DNA from: Enterobacter sp. R4-368
Lineage (GTDB): Bacteria; Pseudomonadota; Gammaproteobacteria; Enterobacterales; Enterobacteriaceae
DNA: 64,000 nucleotides
Assembly: GCF_000410515.1 (NCBI RefSeq)
Contig: NC_021500.1
Coordinates: 1,922,001 to 1,986,000 of the forward strand
Reading direction: 5' to 3'
The notes under the pieces were generated by a model. That model was given only the letters and a program-made list of their open reading frames with translations, was not told where the DNA came from and searched no databases. Numbering within the stretch: the stretch's first letter is position 1; each line of letters opens with the position of its first letter. The translations under genes and the position numbers were made by a program. Of the stretch, positions 54,391 through 64,000 are shown piece by piece.

Positions 54391-55383
54391 TTATTCGCGG
54401 AACAGCGCTTCGATATTCAGCCCTTGCGTTTGCAGGATTTCACGCAGACGACGCAGACCTTCAACCTGAATCTGGCGAACACGTTCACGAGTGAGACCAA
54501 TTTCGCGGCCCACATCTTCCAGTGTTGCAGCTTCATAACCCAGCAGACCGAAACGACGCGCCAGCACTTCACGCTGTTTGGCGTTCAGTTCGAACAGCCA
54601 TTTAACGATGCTTTGTTTCATATCATCGTCTTGCGTGGTGTCTTCCGGACCGTTGTCTTTCTCATCGGCCAGGATATCCAGCAGCGCTTTTTCAGAATCA
54701 CCGCCCAGCGGCGTATCAACTGAGGTAATGCGCTCGTTGAGACGCAGCATACGGCTGACATCATCAACAGGTTTATCCAGCTGTTCGGCAATCTCTTCCG
54801 CGCTCGGCTCGTGGTCCAGTTTATGGGACAACTCGCGAGCAGTACGCAGATAGACGTTCAGCTCTTTAACAATGTGGATTGGCAGACGAATCGTACGGGT
54901 TTGATTCATGATTGCCCGTTCAATGGTCTGACGGATCCACCAGGTGGCATACGTTGAGAAACGGAACCCACGTTCAGGGTCAAATTTCTCAACGGCGCGG
55001 ATCAGCCCCAGGTTACCCTCTTCAATCAGATCCAACAGCGCCAGACCACGATTGCTATAACGACGGGCAATTTTCACCACCAGACGCAGGTTACTTTCGA
55101 TCATGCGACGGCGAGAGGCTACATCACCACGTAGCGCACGGCGTGCGAAATAAACTTCTTCTTCGGCCGTTAAGAGCGGGGAGTACCCAATTTCCCCAAG
55201 GTACAGCTGAGTCGCGTCCAAAACACGCTGGGTTGCACCCTGCGACAACAGCTCCTCTTCAGCCAGGTCGTTATCACTGGGTTCCTCTTCTACTAAGGCT
55301 TTCTCATCAAAAGCCTCTACTCCGTTCTCATCAAATTCCGCGTCTTCATTTAAATCATGAACTTTCAGCGTATTCTGACTCAT
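54391..55383 (-). CDS. rpoS: Stationary-phase sigma factor RpoS
   Basis: 330 residues from ATG 55383, the E. coli length; the open frame upstream is not used. Regions 1.2 to 4 are all intact ([45 protein letters not shown]; the C-terminal [25 protein letters not shown]). It directs the general stress response. In E. coli the main promoter lies inside nlpD, giving a leader of over 500 bases that sRNAs control; the same gene order here makes that likely. Confidence 0.98.
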   Translation of the reverse strand: MSQNTLKVHDLNEDAEFDENGVEAFDEKALVEEEPSDNDLAEEELLSQGATQRVLDATQLYLGEIGYSPLLTAEEEVYFARRALRGDVASRRRMIESNLRLVVKIARRYSNRGLALLDLIEEGNLGLIRAVEKFDPERGFRFSTYATWWIRQTIERAIMNQTRTIRLPIHIVKELNVYLRTARELSHKLDHEPSAEEIAEQLDKPVDDVSRMLRLNERITSVDTPLGGDSEKALLDILADEKDNGPEDTTQDDDMKQSIVKWLFELNAKQREVLARRFGLLGYEAATLEDVGREIGLTRERVRQIQVEGLRRLREILQTQGLNIEALFRE

Positions 55384-55508
55384 AAGGTGGCTCCTACCCG
55401 TGATCCCTGGGCAAAGCACCTGAAGACTACTCATTTTGCCGGCTGCAGCGGCATCTGCGCACGCTGCAACGACTCAAATGGGGAGCACTTCATTCACTTT
55501 GCACCGAT

Positions 55509-56633
55509 TTATCGCTGCGGCAAATAACGCAGCGGGTTTACGGATTTCCCCTTGTAACGAATTTCAAAATGCAAGCGTGTAGAACTGGTTCCGGTGCTAC
55601 CCATGGTAGCGATTTTCTGCCCCGCCTTAACTTCTTGTTGTTCCCGGACCAGCATTGTGTCGTTATGGGCGTAGGCACTCAGGTAATCATCGTTATGTTT
55701 TATGATGATCAAATTACCGTAACCGCGCAGTGCGTTACCGGCATATACAACGCGCCCATCTGCGGTCGCGACGATAGCCTGCCCTTTACTGCCCGCAATA
55801 TCGACGCCTTTGTTGCCACCTTCGGTCGCAGAGAAGTTGTCGATAACGTTGCCATCAGTCGGCCAGCGCCATGAAGCAATTGGCGAGCTGGTTGAGGTAC
55901 TGCTGGCAGTCGGTTCGGTTGAGCTTACAGAAGGAGCCGTAACAGGCGCTGTGACGATAGTCGCAGGCTTATTGTTCGGCAACATTTTGTTAGCACTTTG
56001 TTCACCTGAATCTTCAGAATACGTAATTGTCGGTTTCGAAGCAACCACTACGGTTGAATTTTGTGCAGGTTTTGAGACGATTCCTTGCGCAGAAGCATCA
56101 GCCTGAGTTATGGCGTTACCACCAGTGATTGGCGTACCGGATGCATTGCCAACCTGCAATGTTTGTCCGACTTCCAGACTATACGGCGCGGCAACGTGAT
56201 TACGCTGCGCGAGGTCACGGAAATCGTTCCCGGTGATCCACGCGATATAAAACAGCGTATCACCACGTTTAACGGTGTAGGTGCTACCGCCGGTGTAGCT
56301 GCCTTTAGGAATATTGCCATACTGGCGGTTATAGACGATATGGCCGTTCACCGTCTGAACGGGCTGCTGTGCGACGGGCTGGATCTGCGTCGGCTGAACG
56401 GCAGGACGCTGTACCGGCTGAATCTGCGGTTGCTGCGCGGACGTGCCAAGTTTTGGCGGCGGCGTGATTAACATACCGGAACTGGAATTATTACTGCTGG
56501 CGCTCTTCATGCCGCCAACGGAACTAACCGGGGCCGGAGCATTAGTGGAATTTGAACACCCTGCCAGCCAAAGTGAAACCAGTGATAATGCCGCAACACG
56601 GCTTACGGTTAATTTTGGGCTTCCCGCGCTCAT
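55509..56633 (-). CDS. nlpD: NlpD, murein hydrolase activator lipoprotein
   Basis: 374 residues. A lipoprotein signal ends in LAGC; a Pro/Gln-rich linker ([16 protein letters not shown]) is followed by LysM at about 117-160 ([24 protein letters not shown]) and a degenerate M23 domain at about 255-370. It lacks the metal ligands of active LytM enzymes, as known NlpD does, and activates the amidase AmiC at the septum. GGGGGA is upstream of the ATG. Confidence 0.97.
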   Translation of the reverse strand: MSAGSPKLTVSRVAALSLVSLWLAGCSNSTNAPAPVSSVGGMKSASSNNSSSGMLITPPPKLGTSAQQPQIQPVQRPAVQPTQIQPVAQQPVQTVNGHIVYNRQYGNIPKGSYTGGSTYTVKRGDTLFYIAWITGNDFRDLAQRNHVAAPYSLEVGQTLQVGNASGTPITGGNAITQADASAQGIVSKPAQNSTVVVASKPTITYSEDSGEQSANKMLPNNKPATIVTAPVTAPSVSSTEPTASSTSTSSPIASWRWPTDGNVIDNFSATEGGNKGVDIAGSKGQAIVATADGRVVYAGNALRGYGNLIIIKHNDDYLSAYAHNDTMLVREQQEVKAGQKIATMGSTGTSSTRLHFEIRYKGKSVNPLRYLPQR

Positions 56634-56748
56634 TTATCCCCCAACAATATGTAAATTACCAATGACTTAAAGATAACCGTGAACGTTTACGGCAAATGTG
56701 CTCACCATACGCTGTTATTGCCTGAAAAACCCAGGAAAACTCTGTTTC

Positions 56749-58110
<1,362 letters not shown>

Positions 58111-58130
<20 letters not shown>

Positions 58131-59160
58131 AATCACCCGATGTGTTGATAAGTTCCCTGACGACACTGGTGGCAAAGCTGCCCGCCGGAAGCCAGAACCG
58201 TAATTCGACGGTGACGTCATCCCACCAGTTCCAGCTCAATTTTTGCGGGTAGAGCAGCATCGCGCGGCGCGCTGCTTCGACTTTCTCCCGCACCAGTAGC
58301 GCCTGTAGATCCGGCGCATCCGCAACCGCCTGTTGTTCAAACGCCAGCGCGTCACGCTGTGTGCCCCACTCACCGCTGCCTGGCAGCGACGCGGTAATCA
58401 TCAGCGCTTTCGCCTCAACGCGCGTTTGCAGTTCCGCCTGCTCTTCACGGGTTGCAACAAACCAGCTGCCGCGCCCCGCTAATTGTAGCGCATCGCCGTC
58501 AACAACTTGATTAAAGTCTGTTTTTTTCAACCGCTCGCTGACGATTTGATTAAACAACGCGCTGCGCGCCGCCGACAACCAAAAACTGCGCTTGTTACGG
58601 TCGCGCACCGGCGCATCGCTCTGCGCCCAGCGAAGCGCGCCTTGCAGGTTGCTGCCGCCGATGCCAAAGCGCTGAGCGCCAAAATAATTCGGAACACCTT
58701 TCTCCACGATGGCCTGCAAACGCGCGTCAACGTCCGCACGGTCGCTGATTTCGCGCAGTACCAGCGTAAACGCATTGCCCTGCAGCGCACCGAGGCGCAG
58801 TTTGCGCTTGTGACGGGCATACTCCAGCACTTTGCAGCCTTCAAGCTGGAATGCGCTGAGATCGGGCATCGCATTACCTGGTACGCGGGCACACAGCCAC
58901 TGCTCAGTGACAGCGTGTTTATCTTTTTGCCCGGCAAAGCTCACTTCACGCGCGTGGATTTTAAGGAATTTGGCCAGCGCATCAGCGACAAAACGCGTGT
59001 TGCAGCCATTTTTCAGGATGCGCACCAGAATATGCTCGCCTTCGCCATCAGGCTCAAAGCCAAGATCTTCCACCACCACGAAATCTTCCGGATTGGCTTT
59101 CAGAACGCCGCTTGCCCCCGGTTTGCCGTGCAAAAATGTCAGGTTCTCAAAATCTGTCAT
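58111..59160 (-). CDS. truD: tRNA pseudouridine(13) synthase TruD
   Basis: 349 residues. Catalytic aspartate in [14 protein letters not shown] near residue 80; NYFGAQRFG is the other family signature. It converts U13 of certain tRNAs to pseudouridine. It overlaps ispF by four bases. Confidence 0.97.
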
Positions 59161-59636
59161 TTTGCCGCCTTCACCAGCAACGCCACCGCTTCACAAGCGA
59201 TACCTTCGCCGCGGCCGGTAAAGCCCAGTTTCTCGGTAGTGGTGGCTTTGACGTTGACATCATCCATATGGCAACCGAGATCTTCAGCGATAAACACGCG
59301 CATCTGCGGAATATGCGGCAGCATTTTCGGTGCCTGAGCGATGATGGTGACATCGACATTGCCAAGCGTATAGCCTTTCGCCTGAATGCGCCGCCAGGCT
59401 TCACGCAGCAGCTCGCGGCTGTCAGCTCCTTTGAACGCCGGATCGGTGTCCGGGAACAATTTGCCGATATCGCCAAGCGCCGCCGCGCCCAGCAGCGCGT
59501 CGGTCAACGCATGCAGCGCAACATCGCCATCAGAGTGAGCCAGCAGGCCTTTTTCGAAGGGAATGCGCACACCGCCAATAATAATCGGGCCAACGCCTCC
59601 AAAGGCGTGTACGTCAAAACCGTGTCCAATGCGCAT
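59157..59636 (-). CDS. ispF: 2-C-methyl-D-erythritol 2,4-cyclodiphosphate synthase IspF
   Basis: 159 residues. Zinc ligands D8 and H10 in [32 protein letters not shown] is the family core. Fifth step of the MEP isoprenoid pathway. Its start touches the ispD stop by one base, so the two MEP enzymes are coupled. Confidence 0.97.
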   Translation of the reverse strand: MRIGHGFDVHAFGGVGPIIIGGVRIPFEKGLLAHSDGDVALHALTDALLGAAALGDIGKLFPDTDPAFKGADSRELLREAWRRIQAKGYTLGNVDVTIIAQAPKMLPHIPQMRVFIAEDLGCHMDDVNVKATTTEKLGFTGRGEGIACEAVALLVKAAK

Positions 59637-60346
59637 TATGCTTTCTCCTGGAGGTCTGCATGGGTCAAGTAAAATTCTGCAAGTCGTAAATCTTCGGGTC
59701 GGGTGACTTTAATATTATCCGCGCGTCCGGCGACCAGCTCCGGGTGAAAACCACAATACTCCAGTGCTGAGGCTTCATCAGTAATGACAGCGCCTTCGTT
59801 CAGCGCGCGGGTCAGGCAGTCGTGCAGCAGCGGCAGCGGGAAAAACTGCGGCGTTAGCGCATGCCATAAATCGTTGCGCTCAACGGTGTGAGCAATCGCG
59901 GTTTTACCGGGTTCGGCGCGCTTCATGGTGTCACGCACCGGGGCGGCAAGAATTCCGCCCACGCGGCTGGTTTCACTCAGCGCCAGCAGGCGGTTTAAAT
60001 CATCCTGATGCAGACAAGGCCGTGCGGCATCGTGCACCAGCACCCACTGCGCGCCCGAGGCGGCCTTCAGGCCCGCCAGCACAGAATCCGCACGCTCTGC
60101 GCCACCGTTTACCACGGTGATTTGCGGATAGCTGGCAAGGGGTAATTGCGCGAAACGTTCATCGCCAGGGCTGACCGCGATAATCACGCGACTAACGCGC
60201 GGATGGGCGAGCAACGCGGCGACCGCGTGCTCAAGAATGGTTTTATCACCGATGGAGAGATACTGCTTAGGACATTCCGTTTGCATGCGGCGGCCAAATC
60301 CGGCGGCCGGCACCACGGCACAGACGTCCGGGATCATTGCTGACAT
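59636..60346 (-). CDS. ispD: 2-C-methyl-D-erythritol 4-phosphate cytidylyltransferase IspD
   Basis: 236 residues. CTP-binding [21 protein letters not shown] near the start and VHDAARPC in the middle. It makes CDP-methylerythritol in the MEP pathway. Follows ftsB by 19 bases. Confidence 0.97.
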   Translation of the reverse strand: MSAMIPDVCAVVPAAGFGRRMQTECPKQYLSIGDKTILEHAVAALLAHPRVSRVIIAVSPGDERFAQLPLASYPQITVVNGGAERADSVLAGLKAASGAQWVLVHDAARPCLHQDDLNRLLALSETSRVGGILAAPVRDTMKRAEPGKTAIAHTVERNDLWHALTPQFFPLPLLHDCLTRALNEGAVITDEASALEYCGFHPELVAGRADNIKVTRPEDLRLAEFYLTHADLQEKA

Positions 60347-60365
60347 GTCGTGAGTCCGGGATTAT

Positions 60366-60704
60366 TTAAGGTCTGTTCTGCGTATTTTGTGTATTTTGCG
60401 TGTTTTGCGCTGAGCCCGACGCGCGCTTGGAGGCGTCCGGCACCAGACGATAAAATGTTTCGCCCGGCTTCGTCATGGTTAATTCGTTGCGAGCGCGTTC
60501 CTCAATCGCTTCCTGGCCACCATTGAGATCGTCAATTTCGGCGAAAAGCTGATCGTTACGCGATTTTAATTTGGCGTTTGTCGCCTGCTGTGCCGCCACA
60601 TCTTCGCTGACGCGGCCGTAATCATGCAGACCATTCTTGCCGAACCACAGCGAATACTGTAGCCAGACCAGCAAAGCCAGCAATAGCAGCGTTAGTTTAC
60701 CCAT
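60366..60704 (-). CDS. ftsB: Cell division protein FtsB
   Basis: 112 residues, about nine longer than E. coli FtsB. One membrane helix near 3-22 ([19 protein letters not shown]), then a coiled coil with [23 protein letters not shown]. It joins FtsL and FtsQ at the septum. The C-terminus ends in a QNT repeat from a 9-base tandem repeat (60375-60407), which accounts for the extra length. Confidence 0.95.
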   Translation of the reverse strand: MGKLTLLLLALLVWLQYSLWFGKNGLHDYGRVSEDVAAQQATNAKLKSRNDQLFAEIDDLNGGQEAIEERARNELTMTKPGETFYRLVPDASKRASGSAQNTQNTQNTQNRP

Positions 60705-60865
60705 CCTGCCCCCTGAAAAACGGCATCATCATCCCATAACTTTTCGTCAGACTCCACTCCAGCCGGGTGATGCCGCACAAGCGCCAGACTTTACCATAAA
60801 TGTCTGTCGATCCGTAGCCGGACACATTGCCTTAATGAGCGTTACGGTTTGACGTAGGGATTGCG

Positions 60866-61195
60866 TTACCCCATCAGCCACATAAACAGCACGCCGAACA
60901 TGGCGATTACCGTCAACAGTGTCGCCACGCTGCTGTAAACCAGCTTGCCATCGAGGAGCGAATGCAGCGCAATGCCGACCACAACGGATACGGGCATCAG
61001 GGCGAGAAAAAAAGGCCAGGTGTAGAGAAAGAAAAACAGCGTATTGGAGCCGTAAATCATGAACGGGATGCCGAGCGCCAGCAGCCATGCGACAAAACCC
61101 ACAACCGCTCCAGGGAACGACCATGTTGTGGCTTCATCGGTGGTGGTCGTCATCGACTGCGACCGTGGAATGGTGATGTTCTGACTGTTGCGCAT
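60866..61195 (-). CDS. ygbE: YgbE, DUF3561 inner-membrane protein
   Basis: 109 residues from ATG 61195, matching E. coli YgbE in length. Three hydrophobic segments (FPGAVVGFVAWLLALGIPFMIYG; LFFFLYTWPFFLALMPVSVVVGIAL; SSVATLLTVIAMFGVLFMWLMG). Function unknown. Located between ftsB and cysC as in E. coli. Confidence 0.93.
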   Translation of the reverse strand: MRNSQNITIPRSQSMTTTTDEATTWSFPGAVVGFVAWLLALGIPFMIYGSNTLFFFLYTWPFFLALMPVSVVVGIALHSLLDGKLVYSSVATLLTVIAMFGVLFMWLMG

Positions 61196-61305
61196 ATCTG
61201 ATCCTGTTGCCTGTACGACCGGTAACGGAAATACACACCCTCGTTCAGGTGGCGCCAACATTAACGCCGGGAAACCTGAAGATGGCGTGTATCGCCAGTA
61301 CCGTC

Positions 61306-61911
61306 TCAGGATCTGATAATATCGCCCTGCCGGAGGAGGTCTAATAATTGGCTGACCAAATTTGTTACCAATTGTTCGCCGTCCAGATGCACTTCCGGGG
61401 ATTGCGGCGCTTCGTATACCGAATCAATGCCGGTGAAGTTGCGAAGTTCACCCGCACGCGCTTTCTTATACAACCCCTTAGGATCGCGCGCTTCGCAGAT
61501 CTCCAGCGGCGTATCAACAAATACCTCGATAAACCGCCCTGCTCCCAGGCGCTCGCGCACCATTTGCCGCTCGGCGCGGTGCGGCGAAATAAAGGCGGTG
61601 AGCACGACCAGACCGGCTTCGACCATCAATTTAGCCACTTCGCCCACGCGGCGGATATTCTCTTTACGATCGGCGTCGCTAAAGCCTAAATCGCTGCACA
61701 GCCCGTGGCGCACATTGTCGCCATCCAGCAAATAGGTGCTGACACCCGCGCGGTGCAGCGCCTCTTCCAGCGCCCCCGCGACGGTCGATTTCCCCGAACC
61801 GGAAAGGCCGGTAAACCACAGCACAACCCCACGGTGACCGTGAAGTTGCTCACGCGCATCAGGCGTCACCGGATGCGCGTGCCAGACGACGTTTTCGTCA
61901 TGCTGCGCCAT
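61306..61911 (-). CDS. cysC: Adenylylsulfate kinase CysC
   Basis: 201 residues. P-loop GLSGSGKST at 35-43, then [16 protein letters not shown] and [11 protein letters not shown]. It phosphorylates APS to PAPS in sulfate assimilation. Start overlaps the cysN stop by one base. Confidence 0.97.
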   Translation of the reverse strand: MAQHDENVVWHAHPVTPDAREQLHGHRGVVLWFTGLSGSGKSTVAGALEEALHRAGVSTYLLDGDNVRHGLCSDLGFSDADRKENIRRVGEVAKLMVEAGLVVLTAFISPHRAERQMVRERLGAGRFIEVFVDTPLEICEARDPKGLYKKARAGELRNFTGIDSVYEAPQSPEVHLDGEQLVTNLVSQLLDLLRQGDIIRS

Positions 61912-63338
61912 TACTTGCCCCCCAGCAGATCGCGTGCGCCCCAGTGCGGGAAGTGCTTACGAATAAGCTGATTCAGTTCCAGTTCGAATGCGCTGAACCC
62001 GGATGTAGCGGCCTGCTGCTGGATATGAACGTCACGCACCATTCCTGCGCCAACGGTCACGTTACTCAGGCGATCGATAAAGATAATGCCGCCGGTCACC
62101 GGGTTCTGCTGATATGCATCCAGCGTCAGCGGCTCGTCAAACGTCAGATCCACCAGCCCAATACCGTTAAGCGGCAGCGTATCCACCTGGCGCTGCGTCA
62201 GGTTATTGATGTCCACCTGGTAGTGGATGCCATCCACACGGGCGCGCGTTTTTTTGCCTGCCACTTTGATGTCATAGCTCTGGCCTGGCTGCAACGGCTG
62301 TTCCGCCATCCACACCACATCCAGCGATGCGCCCTGCACGGCAGGCAGCGTTTCCTGTGCATCCAGAATCAAGTCGCCACGGCTGATATCGATCTCATCT
62401 TTTAGCACCAGCGTAATCGCTTCACCCGCTGCGGCTTCCTGTAAATCACCGTCAAACGTCACGATGCGGGCGATAGTCGATTCGACGCCAGATGGCAGCA
62501 CTTTGATGCGCTGACCAACTTTCACCACGCCAGAGGCGAGCGTGCCGGAGAAACCACGGAAATCGAGGTTCGGGCGGTTAACGTACTGCACCGGGAAGCG
62601 CATCGGTTGCGTATCCACCACGCGCTGGATTTCAACAGTTTCCAGCATTTCCAGCAGCGTCGGGCCGCTGTACCACGGCATTTTCCCGCTCTGGCTGGCA
62701 ACGTTATCCCCTTCGAGCGCCGACAGCGGCACAAAGCGGATATCGAGGTTGCCCGGCAGTTGCCCGGCAAAAGTCAGGTAATCCTGACGAATGTTGTCGA
62801 ACGTCTCTTCGCTGAAGTCTACCAGGTCCATTTTATTGACGGCCACGACCAGGTGTTTAATACCGAGCAGCGTGGAGATGAAGCTGTGGCGGCGGGTTTG
62901 ATCCAGCACGCCTTTGCGCGCATCGATCAGCAAAATCGCCAGATCGCAGGTCGACGCGCCGGTCGCCATATTTCGGGTGTACTGCTCATGCCCTGGCGTA
63001 TCGGCGATGATAAATTTGCGTTTTTCGGTAGAGAAATAGCGATACGCCACATCAATGGTAATGCCCTGTTCGCGCTCCGCTTGCAGGCCATCAACCAGCA
63101 GCGCAAGGTCGAGCTTTTCGCCCTGGGTGCCGTGCCGTTTGCTGTCGTTGTGCAGCGTGGAGAGCTGATCTTCGTAGATCTGGCGGGTATCGTGCAGCAG
63201 GCGGCCAATCAGCGTACTTTTGCCGTCATCAACGCTGCCGCAGGTTAAAAAGCGCAGCAGGCTTTTGTGCTGCTGGGCATGCAGATACGCTTCGACGCCG
63301 CCTTCATTGGCAATCTGTTGTGCAATCGTGGTGTTCAT
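61911..63338 (-). CDS. cysN: Sulfate adenylyltransferase subunit 1 CysN
   Basis: 475 residues of an EF-Tu-like GTPase. G1 GSVDDGKST (34-42), G3 DTPGHEQY, G4 NKMD. GTP hydrolysis drives the CysD adenylyl transfer from ATP to sulfate. Nine bases after cysD. Confidence 0.97.
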   Translation of the reverse strand: MNTTIAQQIANEGGVEAYLHAQQHKSLLRFLTCGSVDDGKSTLIGRLLHDTRQIYEDQLSTLHNDSKRHGTQGEKLDLALLVDGLQAEREQGITIDVAYRYFSTEKRKFIIADTPGHEQYTRNMATGASTCDLAILLIDARKGVLDQTRRHSFISTLLGIKHLVVAVNKMDLVDFSEETFDNIRQDYLTFAGQLPGNLDIRFVPLSALEGDNVASQSGKMPWYSGPTLLEMLETVEIQRVVDTQPMRFPVQYVNRPNLDFRGFSGTLASGVVKVGQRIKVLPSGVESTIARIVTFDGDLQEAAAGEAITLVLKDEIDISRGDLILDAQETLPAVQGASLDVVWMAEQPLQPGQSYDIKVAGKKTRARVDGIHYQVDINNLTQRQVDTLPLNGIGLVDLTFDEPLTLDAYQQNPVTGGIIFIDRLSNVTVGAGMVRDVHIQQQAATSGFSAFELELNQLIRKHFPHWGARDLLGGK

Positions 63339-63347
63339 GGCGGCTCC

Positions 63348-64000
63348 TTAGAAGTATCCCTGACGTTTTTTCAGCTCCATGGAGCCGGCCTGGTCGCGGT
63401 CAATCACGCGCCCCTGACGTTCACTGGTCGTTGAAACCAGCATCTCTTCGATAATCTCCGGCAGCGTTTGCGCGTTTGATTCCACCGCGCCGGTCAGCGG
63501 CCAGCAGCCAAGCGTACGGAAACGCACCATCCGTTTTTCGATCACTTCACCCGGCTGCAGATCGATACGGTCATCGTCGATCATCATCAGCATGCCGTCG
63601 CGCTCAAGCACCGGGCGTTCCGCCGCCAGGTACAACGGAACGATGTCGATATTTTCCAGGAAGATATATTGCCAGATATCCAGCTCAGTCCAGTTAGAGA
63701 GCGGGAATACGCGAATACTTTCGCCTTTGTTGATCTGGCCGTTGTAGTTATGCCACAGCTCCGGGCGCTGGTTTTTCGGATCCCAGCGGTGGAAGCGATC
63801 GCGGAAGGAGTAAATGCGCTCTTTGGCGCGCGATTTCTCTTCGTCACGCCGCGCGCCGCCAAATGCCGCATCAAAACCGTACTTGTTCAGCGCCTGCTTC
63901 AACCCTTCGGTTTTCATGATATCGGTGTGTTTGGCGCTGCCGTGTACGAACGGGTTAATGCCCATCGCCACCCCTTCCGGGTTTTTATGCACCAGCAACT
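63348..64000 (-). CDS. cysD: Sulfate adenylyltransferase subunit 2 CysD, 5' end missing
   Basis: About 217 of some 302 residues; the gene continues past the right edge. The visible part ([15 protein letters not shown] through ELKKRQGYF) agrees with E. coli CysD. It makes APS from ATP and sulfate with CysN. The CysB-regulated promoter lies outside the window. Confidence 0.96.
   Translation of the reverse strand, partial: LLVHKNPEGVAMGINPFVHGSAKHTDIMKTEGLKQALNKYGFDAAFGGARRDEEKSRAKERIYSFRDRFHRWDPKNQRPELWHNYNGQINKGESIRVFPLSNWTELDIWQYIFLENIDIVPLYLAAERPVLERDGMLMMIDDDRIDLQPGEVIEKRMVRFRTLGCWPLTGAVESNAQTLPEIIEEMLVSTTSERQGRVIDRDQAGSMELKKRQGYF

Overview
The window is chromosomal DNA of an enterobacterium. 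The order fhlA(end)-ygbA at the left and mutS ... rpoS-nlpD-pcm-surE-truD-ispF-ispD-ftsB-ygbE-cysC-cysN-cysD at the right is the backbone known from Escherichia coli, and the core proteins are nearly identical to E. coli ones. The accessory content (assimilatory nitrate operon with NasR, intact chb operon, many SDR/AraC genes) fits the Kosakonia/Klebsiella/Enterobacter group better than Escherichia. I infer a Kosakonia-like organism, but the sequence alone does not prove the genus.

Layout. 1-744: end of fhlA, then ygbA with an NsrR-type operator. 0.8-3.6 kb: three small exported proteins in a row and a Tat-exported alpha/beta hydrolase. 3.7-7.0 kb: a DipZ-type thiol-redox membrane protein with its own OmpR/EnvZ-like two-component system. 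7.1-18.3 kb: nasR-nasFEDBA. The transporter (NasFED), nitrite reductase (NasB, with NirD fused on) and nitrate reductase (NasA, with a CysJ-like diflavin reductase fused on, and no separate nasC) form one operon. The leader between nasR and nasF shows a sigma-54 promoter, two NtrC-type sites, an ANTAR-type hexaloop hairpin and an intrinsic terminator. 18.4-21.6 kb: TetR/quinone-reductase pair sharing a nested palindrome, and a phospholipase D-like protein. 21.8-23.6 kb: TPR protein / ECF sigma / anti-sigma operon. 23.6-28.4 kb: YceI, a metal/oxidant-type two-component system, DoxX, a DUF1471 peptide and a DJ-1/PfpI protein, with a recurring CTGACA-containing box. 28.7-35.5 kb: chbBCARFG for chitobiose/cellobiose plus a BglH/ScrY-like porin. 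36-48.2 kb: four SDR proteins, an Old Yellow Enzyme, an AhpD-like protein, a quinol monooxygenase, a SnoaL protein, an MFS exporter and four regulators (three AraC-type, one LysR). 48.2-48.9 kb: a decayed stretch with the N-terminus of a tyrosine integrase and a probable AraC-gene scrap. 48.9-64 kb: mutS, a LysR/MFS/NTF2 cassette, then the conserved rpoS-to-cysD backbone.

The roughly 48 kb between ygbA and mutS is therefore an accessory block at a site where E. coli K-12 has nothing, and the integrase relic lies at its mutS-proximal edge. I found no CRISPR array, tRNA, rRNA or intact insertion sequence. The most informative non-coding region is the nas leader. The most unusual coding features are the NasA-diflavin fusion and an SDR that has lost its YxxxK catalytic pair.
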